Below, piece by piece: positions 1 to 5,299 of a stretch of 5,833 nucleotides of DNA (positions are counted from its first letter, which is position 1; each line of letters opens with the position of its first letter). A program made the position numbers and the translations under genes. This DNA is from a bacterium (GTDB lineage Bacteria > Desulfobacterota > Deferrisomatia > Deferrisomatales > BM512), in assembly GCA_009724975.1 (NCBI GenBank), contig SRXB01000141.1, forward strand, positions 1 through 5,833, given 5' to 3'. Below the pieces are notes generated by a model. That model was not told the origin of the DNA. It searched no databases and was given only the letters and a program-made list of their open reading frames with translations.

Positions 1-717
1 ATCGACAAGCTTCTATCCCGTTTCAACGAACGCAGGCTCGGCCACGACAGAAGGCGCGAGGCCGAGTACCAGTACGCCATCGACGAGCTTCGCAGGGGCG
101 ACACCTGGCGCATGTTCCGCATAATGGGCGAGTTCGTCGACGGGTTCGAGAGACTTGCCGGCATGGAGGGGGCGGTAACGGTATTCGGAAGCGCCCGCAC
201 CTCCAAGCGTTCCAAATGGTATAAAAAAGCGCACGAAATGGGGCGAAAGCTCGCGGGGGCTGGTGTTCCGGTCCTCACCGGCGGCGGCCCGGGGATAATG
301 GAGGCCGTCAACAAGGGCGCCTTCGAGGAGGGCGGCCTCTCGGTCGGCCTCAACATCGAGCTGCCCCACGAGCAGCACGCCAACCCCTACCTTACCCGCA
401 CCGTCACCTTCCGCTATTTTTTCATCCGCAAGGTGATGCTGGTGAAATATTCCTGCGCCTTCGTCTGTTTCCCCGGCGGCTTCGGCACGCTGGACGAGTT
501 CTTCGAGGCCCTCACCCTCATCCAGACCCAGAAAATCGCCAAATTCCCGGTCATTCTGGTGGGGAAGAGGCACTGGAGCGGCCTTATCAAATGGATGCAC
601 GGCAATCTGGTTAACGAGGGGATGATTGATCCGGAGGATCTCTCGGCGATAACCGTTACCGAGGATATCGACGAGGCGGTAGAGATAATCAGGCGCGTCT
701 CGTTGGCTAGCGATTGA
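1..717 (+). CDS. LOG family (TIGR00730-type) nucleotide 5'-monophosphate phosphoribohydrolase, 5'-partial
   Basis: The reading frame is open from base 1, giving 238 residues to the TGA at 715-717. The first in-frame ATG (112) is not the real start: the residues before it (IDELRRGDTWRMFRIM) match the conserved N-terminal stretch of this family, so the start lies just outside the window. Family hallmarks are a Rossmann-like GSART strand-loop, GGGPGIMEA (nucleotide-binding glycine loop) and PGGFGTLDE, the LOG signature with its catalytic Glu. Characterised LOG and PpnN proteins hydrolyse nucleoside 5'-monophosphates to a free base plus ribose 5-phosphate in the cytoplasm. Substrate preference (cytokinin-type, purine or pyrimidine NMP) cannot be read from this sequence. 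The length fits the family's usual 230-250 residues, so little is missing. The next gene starts 17 bp after the stop, suggesting an operon. Confidence 0.9.
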   Translation: MDKLLSRFNERRLGHDRRREAEYQYAIDELRRGDTWRMFRIMGEFVDGFERLAGMEGAVTVFGSARTSKRSKWYKKAHEMGRKLAGAGVPVLTGGGPGIMEAVNKGAFEEGGLSVGLNIELPHEQHANPYLTRTVTFRYFFIRKVMLVKYSCAFVCFPGGFGTLDEFFEALTLIQTQKIAKFPVILVGKRHWSGLIKWMHGNLVNEGMIDPEDLSAITVTEDIDEAVEIIRRVSLASD

Positions 718-722
718 CTTTT

Positions 723-726
723 GGAG
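723..726 (+). promoter_or_regulatory. Ribosome binding site deciding the transketolase-like start
   Basis: GGAG lies 8 nt before the ATG at 735. It is only 2 nt from an in-frame GTG (729) and lies downstream of an in-frame TTG (714). The ATG at 735 is therefore the best start. Confidence 0.6.
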
Positions 727-734
727 CTGTGAAG

Positions 735-2684
735 ATGGTTATTGGAAAGGGTTTCAAGGAAGAGGAGCTATCCGGACACGGGGTGCGCGAGATTCGCGGC
801 CTTGCGCGGCAGGTGCGCGCCGACGTGCTCAAGATGGCCCAGGTCGCGGGCAAGACCCCGGTGGGCGGAGCCCTCTCGGTGGTGGAAACGCTGCTGACGG
901 TGATCCTCGGCTCCGACATCGACCCTGCCGATCCGGCAAATCCCAAGCGCGACCGCATAGTCGTCTCCCATGAGAACGCGGTGATGGCCTACTATTCCGC
1001 GCTCGGCAGGCTTGATTTTTTCGACCTCGACGACGCCATAGGGCTTTACGGTAAAGCGGGCTCCATTTTCGAGGGCCGGCTCGACCGCGCCGTTCCGGGT
1101 GTGGAGTGGGGCGCGACCCAGGGCGGCCAAGGGATAGCCGTGGCCTGCGGCCTGGCGCTGGCCGCGAGGTGGAAAGGCAACAAGCCCAACGTTTTTGTCC
1201 TGATGAGCGACGAGGAGCAGCAGCGCGGCGAGATAGGCGAGGCGAGGCGCTTTGCCAAGAAGTACCGCCTAAACAACATTACAGCCATCATCGACGCCAA
1301 CAACGCGCAGGTGGCGGGCAAGACCTCCGAGGTCATGCCCCAGAACATAAAGTATGAATACATAGCCGACGGGTGGGACGTCATAGAGATAAACGGCCAC
1401 GACCCCGCCGAGCTTTACCAGGCGATACGCCGCGCCAGCCAGATCCAGTCCACGCCGGTGCTGGTCATCGCCAACACCACCGTGGGCGCGGGAGTCTCCT
1501 TCATGGAGAACCAGCTTGAGTTCATGAACCGCCCGCTTGGCGAAGAGGAGTTCAGCGAGGCGGTGCGTGAGCTTGGCGAATCGCCGGACCTCGCCGAGGC
1601 GCTGGACTACCGTACCGCCTTCGGCGATTTCGAGTTCGATTACCTTGTATCCGAGCAGGAGGAGGGCGATCTGGATGTGGGCGATCCCAAGACCTACCGC
1701 GCCGGAGATTCCCTCTCCAACATAGATGCGATGGGCGAGGCCCTTGCAAGCGTCGGCGATTCCACCGCGGCCACCGGCAGGGCGGCCCTCGCCGTCTTCG
1801 ACTGCGCCCACGCGCCCAGAACCGGCCTTTTGCCCTTCGCCCAAAGGCATCACGAGCGCTTCTTGCAGTGCGGACTCTCCGGCAGGGCCGCCGTTACCGT
1901 CGCGTCCTCAATGAGCATCGAGGGAGTGAGCGCGCTGGTGACCGACTACGGCGTTTACGCCATCGGCGACGTCTTCGCGCAACTGAGAAACGCCGACCAG
2001 AACCGCTCCGGAGTAAAGATTGTCGCAACCCACCTGGGGGTTGACGCAGGCGCGGAGGGCAAGAGCCTCCACTGCATCGACTACATCGGCTCTGTCGCGA
2101 ACCTCCCGGGCTTCAACCTTATCCTCCCCGCCGATCCCAACGAGACAGACAGGGCGCTCCGCTTCATGCTGAACGCACCCGGCAACTGGATAATGGGGGT
2201 AAATTCCACCCAGGCCCCAGTCATCCTCAACGGCGAGGGCGAGCCGGTCTTTGCGGGCGCCTACCAGTTCGAGTACGGCAAATCCATCTCGGTCCGCCCG
2301 GGCGAGGGCGGGGTAATCCTCTCCACCGGCCACATGCTTCCAAGAGCCCTTCGGCTTTGGGAGTTGCTGGAGGGCGAGGGGATGGCGCCGGAGCTCATCC
2401 ACGTTCCCTGCCCCCTCGCGGTGGACAGGGAGGATGTAGAGGACGAGCCCTTGCTGCGCGCCCTTAGAAAAGGCCGCGTGATAATCCTTGAAGACCACAT
2501 AAAGACGACGGGGCTCGGCGCGCGCATAGCCAACGTGGTCGCCAAGCGCGGCATATCGTGCAGGCTCCTTGGCCTTGGCCTCACCCGCTACTCCTTCAGC
2601 GGCGACCCGTCGGAACTTTTGCGCTTGGCTGGCCTTGAGCCGGAAAAGGTAGCCCCTCAGGCCAAGAAATTTCTCAAGAGGTGA
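735..2684 (+). CDS. Transketolase-like protein with eroded active site
   Basis: A 649-residue protein of normal transketolase length with the usual order: ThDP-binding N-terminal domain (about 15-290), pyrimidine-binding domain (about 328-495) and C-terminal domain (about 505-640). Recognisable landmarks are AGKTPVGGALSVVE (38-51), DRIVVSHENA (73-82), PGVEWGATQGGQG (121-133), MSDEEQQRGE (157-166), IDANNAQVAG (186-195), VATHLGVDAGAEGKSLH (430-446) and LPADPNE (464-470). Aligned by eye with typical transketolases, key residues differ: the SGH histidine is Pro42, the KGH histidine is Asn81, the GHP histidine is Arg115, GDG is S-D-E (158-160), the Glu of GIAEQN is Gly383, and the SHQ histidine is Leu445. 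Putative Mg ligands Asp159 and Asn189 remain. Normal transketolases move two-carbon units between sugar phosphates; this one probably does not do so by the usual mechanism. It may be a pseudoenzyme or have a new activity. It lies between LOG and HD genes, likely cotranscribed. The fold assignment is firm; the function is unknown. Confidence 0.85.
   Translation: MVIGKGFKEEELSGHGVREIRGLARQVRADVLKMAQVAGKTPVGGALSVVETLLTVILGSDIDPADPANPKRDRIVVSHENAVMAYYSALGRLDFFDLDDAIGLYGKAGSIFEGRLDRAVPGVEWGATQGGQGIAVACGLALAARWKGNKPNVFVLMSDEEQQRGEIGEARRFAKKYRLNNITAIIDANNAQVAGKTSEVMPQNIKYEYIADGWDVIEINGHDPAELYQAIRRASQIQSTPVLVIANTTVGAGVSFMENQLEFMNRPLGEEEFSEAVRELGESPDLAEALDYRTAFGDFEFDYLVSEQEEGDLDVGDPKTYRAGDSLSNIDAMGEALASVGDSTAATGRAALAVFDCAHAPRTGLLPFAQRHHERFLQCGLSGRAAVTVASSMSIEGVSALVTDYGVYAIGDVFAQLRNADQNRSGVKIVATHLGVDAGAEGKSLHCIDYIGSVANLPGFNLILPADPNETDRALRFMLNAPGNWIMGVNSTQAPVILNGEGEPVFAGAYQFEYGKSISVRPGEGGVILSTGHMLPRALRLWELLEGEGMAPELIHVPCPLAVDREDVEDEPLLRALRKGRVIILEDHIKTTGLGARIANVVAKRGISCRLLGLGLTRYSFSGDPSELLRLAGLEPEKVAPQAKKFLKR
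2678..2684 (+). promoter_or_regulatory. Shine-Dalgarno overlapping the upstream stop codon
   Basis: GAGGTGA, complementary to the 16S anti-Shine-Dalgarno, contains the TGA stop of the transketolase-like gene and sits 7 nt before the ATG at 2692. This arrangement favours translational coupling and supports the 2692 start. Confidence 0.6.
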
Positions 2685-2691
2685 GGGGGCG

Positions 2692-3222
2692 ATGATTCCC
2701 GACAGGGGAAAGTGCCTTTCGCTGATGGCGGAGGAGACGATGCCCCGCCACATAATGGCCCACTCCGAAAAGGTGGCTAAAGTCGCCCTCGTCATCGGCT
2801 CGGCTCTAAGGGCGGCGGGTAAAGAGGTCGACCTGGCCCTTCTGGAAGCCGGAGCCCTTCTCCACGACATCAAAAAAATTGATTCCATAAACGGCGGCCC
2901 GAACCACGCCGTGGCGGGAGCGCGCTACGCCGAGGAAAAGGGGATGGGCGAGCTTGCGCCCCTCATAGAACGGCACGTCAATCTGGGGCTCTGGAACTCC
3001 GACGAGCCCGTAAATGAGGCCGAGATAATAAATTACGCCGACAAGCGGGTCCGCCACGATGAGATAGTTTCGCTGGACGAACGCTTTTTGGACCTGATGG
3101 AGCGCTACGGGATGAGCGAGGAGTCGCGGGCCAGGATAGCGGCGCTGCACCGGGACGCCATTTTGATGGAGAAGAAAATATTCGGCGGGCTGGCTATAGG
3201 GCCGGAGTCAATACGCGACTAA
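2692..3222 (+). CDS. HD-domain metal-dependent phosphohydrolase
   Basis: A 176-residue soluble protein, essentially a single HD domain. The metal-binding set appears complete: His24 (in HIMAHSEKV), the His58-Asp59 pair (in ALLHDIKK) and Asp117 (in INYADKRV), with additional His72 and His95 in the places used by two-metal members. HD proteins hydrolyse phosphate esters, often of nucleotides, but this short branch has no fixed substrate. There is no signal peptide or membrane segment, so it should be cytoplasmic. The start at 2692 gives the usual N-terminal helix before the first histidine, and a strong Shine-Dalgarno precedes it. Only 7 bp separate it from the transketolase-like gene, making it the last gene of the operon before the terminator. 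Its position beside a LOG-type nucleotide hydrolase hints at a nucleotide or sugar-phosphate substrate, which is inference only. Confidence 0.88.
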   Translation: MIPDRGKCLSLMAEETMPRHIMAHSEKVAKVALVIGSALRAAGKEVDLALLEAGALLHDIKKIDSINGGPNHAVAGARYAEEKGMGELAPLIERHVNLGLWNSDEPVNEAEIINYADKRVRHDEIVSLDERFLDLMERYGMSEESRARIAALHRDAILMEKKIFGGLAIGPESIRD

Positions 3223-3244
3223 CCGGCAGTCCGCGCGGCAAAAT

Positions 3245-3277
3245 AAAAAAGGCTTTCCTTATCGGAAAGCCTTTTTT
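3245..3277. terminator. Bidirectional rho-independent terminator between convergent operons
   Basis: An 8-bp GC-containing stem, GGCTTTCC (3251-3258) with GGAAAGCC (3264-3271), closes a 5-nt loop. It is flanked by six A's (3245-3250) and six T's (3272-3277), which extend the perfect inverted repeat to 14 bp. Read on + it ends the HD operon; read on - the A-run becomes the U-tract for the TlpA-like pair. Confidence 0.92.
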
Positions 3278-3296
3278 CTTATATGCAGCCTTAATT

Positions 3297-3842
3297 TTAC
3301 TTTATGGCCTCGTTAATCGCCGCCTCAAGGTCCTGCTCGGTGGCGTTGCCCACGTGGGCGTAAGTCACTTTGCCGTTCTTGCCTACCATCACCACGCTCG
3401 GGGTTCCGGCGATTCCGTAGGCATCGGCTGTGATGTAGGATGTTCCCTCGATCTTCTCCCACAGCACGTCGAAGGCGTAGCCGTTCTTGGTCAGGAACTT
3501 GTCAACGGCCTTGCCGCGCTGCGGGCCGTCGAGGTTGACCGTCCAGACGTTGAACCCCTGCTCCTTGTATTTCTTCCCCAGCTTGTCCACCAACGGCAGC
3601 TCCTCCTGGCACGGGCCGCAAAATAGCGACCAGAAGACCAGGAGTATGGCTTTCTTGCCGAGCTGGTCCTGAAGGACCATGTCGTTCCCCTTAATATCCT
3701 TGAGGTTGAAGAGGATGGGGTCGGAGCCGACCTTGATGAGGTTCGCGGCGCCTTCGGCTGCGGTTACGGCGAACGCCGAAGAGCCTGCGAGGGCCAGAGC
3801 GGTCGCTAGAACGAGAATCTTGGCCATTTTCGTGAAAATCAT
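3297..3842 (-). CDS. Periplasmic TlpA/ResA-like thiol-disulfide oxidoreductase (CGPC)
   Basis: A 181-residue protein starting at ATG 3842. It has a basic N-terminus (MIFTKMAK), a hydrophobic core and an AFA|V signal peptidase I site after residue 25, so it should be exported to the periplasm. The mature part is a thioredoxin-like fold of the TlpA/AhpC-TSA type. The active site is FWSLFCGPCQEELP with Cys75 and Cys78, and the cis-proline is in GIAGTPSVV (Pro148). Such proteins reduce or exchange disulfides in the periplasm, for example in cytochrome c maturation; the substrate is not evident. GAGGAG 10 nt upstream supports this start; an in-frame TTG at 3866 would add eight residues and overlap that site, so it is rejected. 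It follows the second TlpA-like gene by 60 bp and ends at the shared terminator. Confidence 0.9.
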   Translation of the reverse strand: MIFTKMAKILVLATALALAGSSAFAVTAAEGAANLIKVGSDPILFNLKDIKGNDMVLQDQLGKKAILLVFWSLFCGPCQEELPLVDKLGKKYKEQGFNVWTVNLDGPQRGKAVDKFLTKNGYAFDVLWEKIEGTSYITADAYGIAGTPSVVMVGKNGKVTYAHVGNATEQDLEAAINEAIK

Positions 3843-3852
3843 TAAAGAAGGA

Positions 3853-3858
3853 CTCCTC
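3853..3858 (-). promoter_or_regulatory. Ribosome binding site of the CGPC TlpA-like gene
   Basis: GAGGAG on the minus strand lies 10 nt before the ATG at 3842, inside the 60-bp gap between the two TlpA-like genes. It favours 3842 over the TTG at 3866 or the ATG at 3827. Confidence 0.6.
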
Positions 3859-3902
3859 GAAAACAATTAAAGGCCAAGCTCTGGTGCCGGCCCCAAAAGG
3901 AC

Positions 3903-4430
3903 TTATTTCCCGGTGGCTTTCTTGATCACTTCCTCTATCGCCTTTTCGTCCCCGGCCTTGAAGCCAACGTGATAGAAGATGATCTTTTTGTTTTTGTCCA
4001 CGATTATGGTGGTTGGGAGGACCGTCACGTCGTAAAGGCTGGCGACCTTGCGCTTTTTGTCGAGGATTATGCGGTACTGGGGCGGGAAGTTCGGAAACTT
4101 CTGCTTTACGAAGTCCTGCACGCGTTTTGCGCCGAAGCTGTCGAGGTCGACGCCGACCGTGACCATGTCGTCCGGGTATTTTTTCTGGATTGCCGCCAGG
4201 TAAGGCATCTCCTCTACGCAGGAGACGCAGTAGATGGACCAGAAGTCAAGAAGTATGACTTTTTTGCCGAGGTATTCCGACAGGTTCAGCTCTCCTTCGT
4301 AAAGGAGCTGTTCGGTGAAGGTTGGCGATTCGGTGCCTATTTTCGGATTATTCTCGGCCGCCCTGGAGCCCGACGCGCCGAGGGTCAGGGCCAAGGCAAA
4401 GAGCAAGGGCATCAAAATTACGCGACGCAC
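3903..4430 (-). CDS. Periplasmic TlpA-like thioredoxin-fold protein (CVSC), GTG start
   Basis: A 175-residue protein read from GTG at 4430. The N-terminus MRRVILMPLLFALALTLG is a classic signal peptide with likely cleavage around SRA|A (residues 22-25). The mature domain has a thioredoxin fold with FWSIYCVSCVEEMP (Cys68, Cys71) and a cis-proline in VTVLPTTIIVD (Pro139). CVSC is less common than the CGPC or CxPC of most TlpA and ResA proteins and could shift the redox potential. The role is probably periplasmic disulfide reduction or exchange, with partner unknown. An upstream in-frame extension to 4601 exists, but it is AT-rich and would bury the signal peptide, and a strong GGGAGGAG lies just before this GTG. 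It is the first gene of a two-gene minus-strand operon with the CGPC paralogue, and is divergent from the sigma factor gene. Confidence 0.88.
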   Translation of the reverse strand: MRRVILMPLLFALALTLGASGSRAAENNPKIGTESPTFTEQLLYEGELNLSEYLGKKVILLDFWSIYCVSCVEEMPYLAAIQKKYPDDMVTVGVDLDSFGAKRVQDFVKQKFPNFPPQYRIILDKKRKVASLYDVTVLPTTIIVDKNKKIIFYHVGFKAGDEKAIEEVIKKATGK

Positions 4431-4434
4431 AGAT

Positions 4435-4442
4435 CTCCTCCC
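4435..4442 (-). promoter_or_regulatory. Strong Shine-Dalgarno deciding the GTG start
   Basis: GGGAGGAG on the minus strand ends 4 nt before GTG 4430. It sets the start of the CVSC TlpA-like gene and argues against the in-frame extension to 4601. Confidence 0.7.
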
Positions 4443-4546
4443 AAAACAAGAAAGGCGGCGTTTTTCGGGAAAGTTTTCAAGGGTTACCGGCATTTCCAAG
4501 TTTTCTTGACTTTCCGTTTTGTTTTTTGCCGCCAAAATAATTGAAA

Positions 4547-4575
4547 TTGACCTTTTCAGGGAAACGGCAGATATT
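4547..4575 (+). promoter_or_regulatory. Candidate upstream sigma70-type promoter for the sigma factor operon
   Basis: TTGACC (4547-4552), a 17-nt spacer and GATATT (4570-4575). It overlaps the minus-strand promoter candidate, so the two could compete. Weak -10 element. Confidence 0.25.
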
Positions 4576-4601
4576 TTGTACCACGCCAACATCAAAGTCA
4601 A
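4573..4601 (-). promoter_or_regulatory. Candidate sigma70-type promoter for the TlpA-like pair
   Basis: On the minus strand TTGACT (4596-4601) is followed after exactly 17 nt by CAAAAT (4573-4578), matching 5/6 and 4/6 consensus positions. This would give a 5' leader of roughly 135 nt before the GTG at 4430. Prediction by eye only. Confidence 0.35.
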
Positions 4602-4656
4602 TCAAATCCGCAGTGTCATGTATCGGCATATTTTGGCGGTAACTTTATAGCCTCGG

Positions 4657-4665
4657 TGCTAATAT
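4657..4665 (+). promoter_or_regulatory. Candidate extended -10 promoter for the sigma factor gene
   Basis: TGCTAATAT matches the extended -10 form TGnTAnnnT. It would start transcription near 4672, giving a leader of about 45 nt before GTG 4718. GGTAACTT at 4638-4645 slightly resembles an ECF -35 element, which could mean autoregulation, but its spacing to a matching -10 is unconvincing. Confidence 0.35.
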
Positions 4666-4708
4666 AACCAAAAAAAATATTCTTGTCAGCGCAAGTTTTG
4701 GACTGGCC

Positions 4709-4712
4709 GGAG
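4709..4712 (+). promoter_or_regulatory. Ribosome binding site for the sigma factor GTG start
   Basis: GGAG lies 5 nt before GTG 4718. The nearby ATG at 4714 is in another frame. Confidence 0.5.
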
Positions 4713-4717
4713 CATGG

Positions 4718-5299
4718 GTGGACGACTCTAAGGTTTTCGACATTGACGCCGAACTGGCGCTCAAGGCCCGCGGCGGCGACCGCAAGGCCTTCTCCGCCCT
4801 CGTGGAGAAGTACCAAAATCCCATTTACGGGTACGCCCTGCACTTTTTCCGCCAGCCGGATGTGGCCGAGGACATCGCCCAGGAAACCTTCCTTCGCGCC
4901 TACCGCTTTTTGGGCTCTTACGACGCCTCCCGCAAATTCGCCACCTGGCTTTACTCCATCGCCAGAAACCTCTGCATCGATTACCACAGGGACCGCGCCC
5001 GCCGCGACTCGGTTCCGATAGACCTTGTGCCGGAGGTCGAGCTGACTTCGCAGGATTTCGGACGCGACCCACTCTCCTCCCTTCAGACGAAGGAGGACCG
5101 AGAAAAGATACTCGACGCAATAAAAAGGCTGCCCGAAAAATACAAAACCCCCCTAATACTTTGCTACATAGAGGAGATGCCCTATCAGGAGATAGGCGAC
5201 ATTCTCGGAATTTCCCTGAACAACACCAAAATCCGAATCTTCCGGGCGAAGAAGATGCTTTTGGAGTACATGGGGATTGCGGAGCCGACAGATGAATAG
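4718..5299 (+). CDS. ECF-type (sigma-70 family, RpoE/SigW-like) RNA polymerase sigma factor
   Basis: A 193-residue protein with the two-domain layout of group 4 sigma factors. Sigma region 2 spans about 28-95, with DIAQETFLRAYR (52-63, core-binding region) and FATWLYSIARNLCIDYHR (74-91, -10 recognition and melting). Sigma region 4 spans about 131-184, with LPEKYKTPLILCYIEEMPYQEIGDILGI forming the -35-binding helix-turn-helix, followed by an NNTKIRIFRAKKML recognition helix. There is no region 1 or 3. It directs core polymerase to a small regulon, typically envelope or redox stress. The start is GTG with GGAG 5 nt upstream; no earlier in-frame start is seen. It overlaps the next gene by 8 bp, so the two are probably translated together. 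It is divergent from the TlpA-like pair, which may be a target. It most resembles the general RpoE/SigW class; the exact ECF group cannot be assigned by eye. Confidence 0.93.
   Translation: MDDSKVFDIDAELALKARGGDRKAFSALVEKYQNPIYGYALHFFRQPDVAEDIAQETFLRAYRFLGSYDASRKFATWLYSIARNLCIDYHRDRARRDSVPIDLVPEVELTSQDFGRDPLSSLQTKEDREKILDAIKRLPEKYKTPLILCYIEEMPYQEIGDILGISLNNTKIRIFRAKKMLLEYMGIAEPTDE

Larger units (their letters stand above)
4529..4639. repeat. 11-bp perfect inverted repeat in the divergent control region
   Basis: CCGCCAAAATA at 4529-4539 recurs inverted as TATTTTGGCGG at 4629-4639, the arms lying exactly 100 bp apart. The arms bracket the minus-strand and upstream plus-strand promoter candidates. 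A shorter pair, TTGACTTT (4506-4513) and AAAGTCAA (4594-4601), overlaps it. Possible paired operator sites; the factor is unknown. Confidence 0.45.

Noticed and set aside
13..600. Long minus-strand frame opposite the LOG gene
   Set aside because: No recognisable motif; it lies opposite a clearly conserved gene and is a by-product of GC-rich codon bias.
714..734. TTG start for the transketolase-like gene overlapping the LOG stop
   Set aside because: The ATG at 735 has a well-placed GGAG; the TTG start would put that site inside the coding region.
735..2684. Naming the gene tktA or assigning transketolase activity
   Set aside because: Catalytic His and Glu positions appear substituted, so only the fold is claimed.
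1908..2888. 326-codon minus-strand frame, and another at 1269-1853
   Set aside because: They run opposite the transketolase-like and HD genes with no family features; antisense shadows of GC-rich coding sequence.
4431..4601. 57-residue N-terminal extension of the CVSC TlpA-like protein
   Set aside because: It is AT-rich, would place the signal peptide internally, would include the minus-strand promoter candidate, and a strong Shine-Dalgarno precedes the GTG at 4430.
4679..4717. Possible small RNA or attenuator in the sigma factor leader
   Set aside because: No stable hairpin followed by a T-run was seen.
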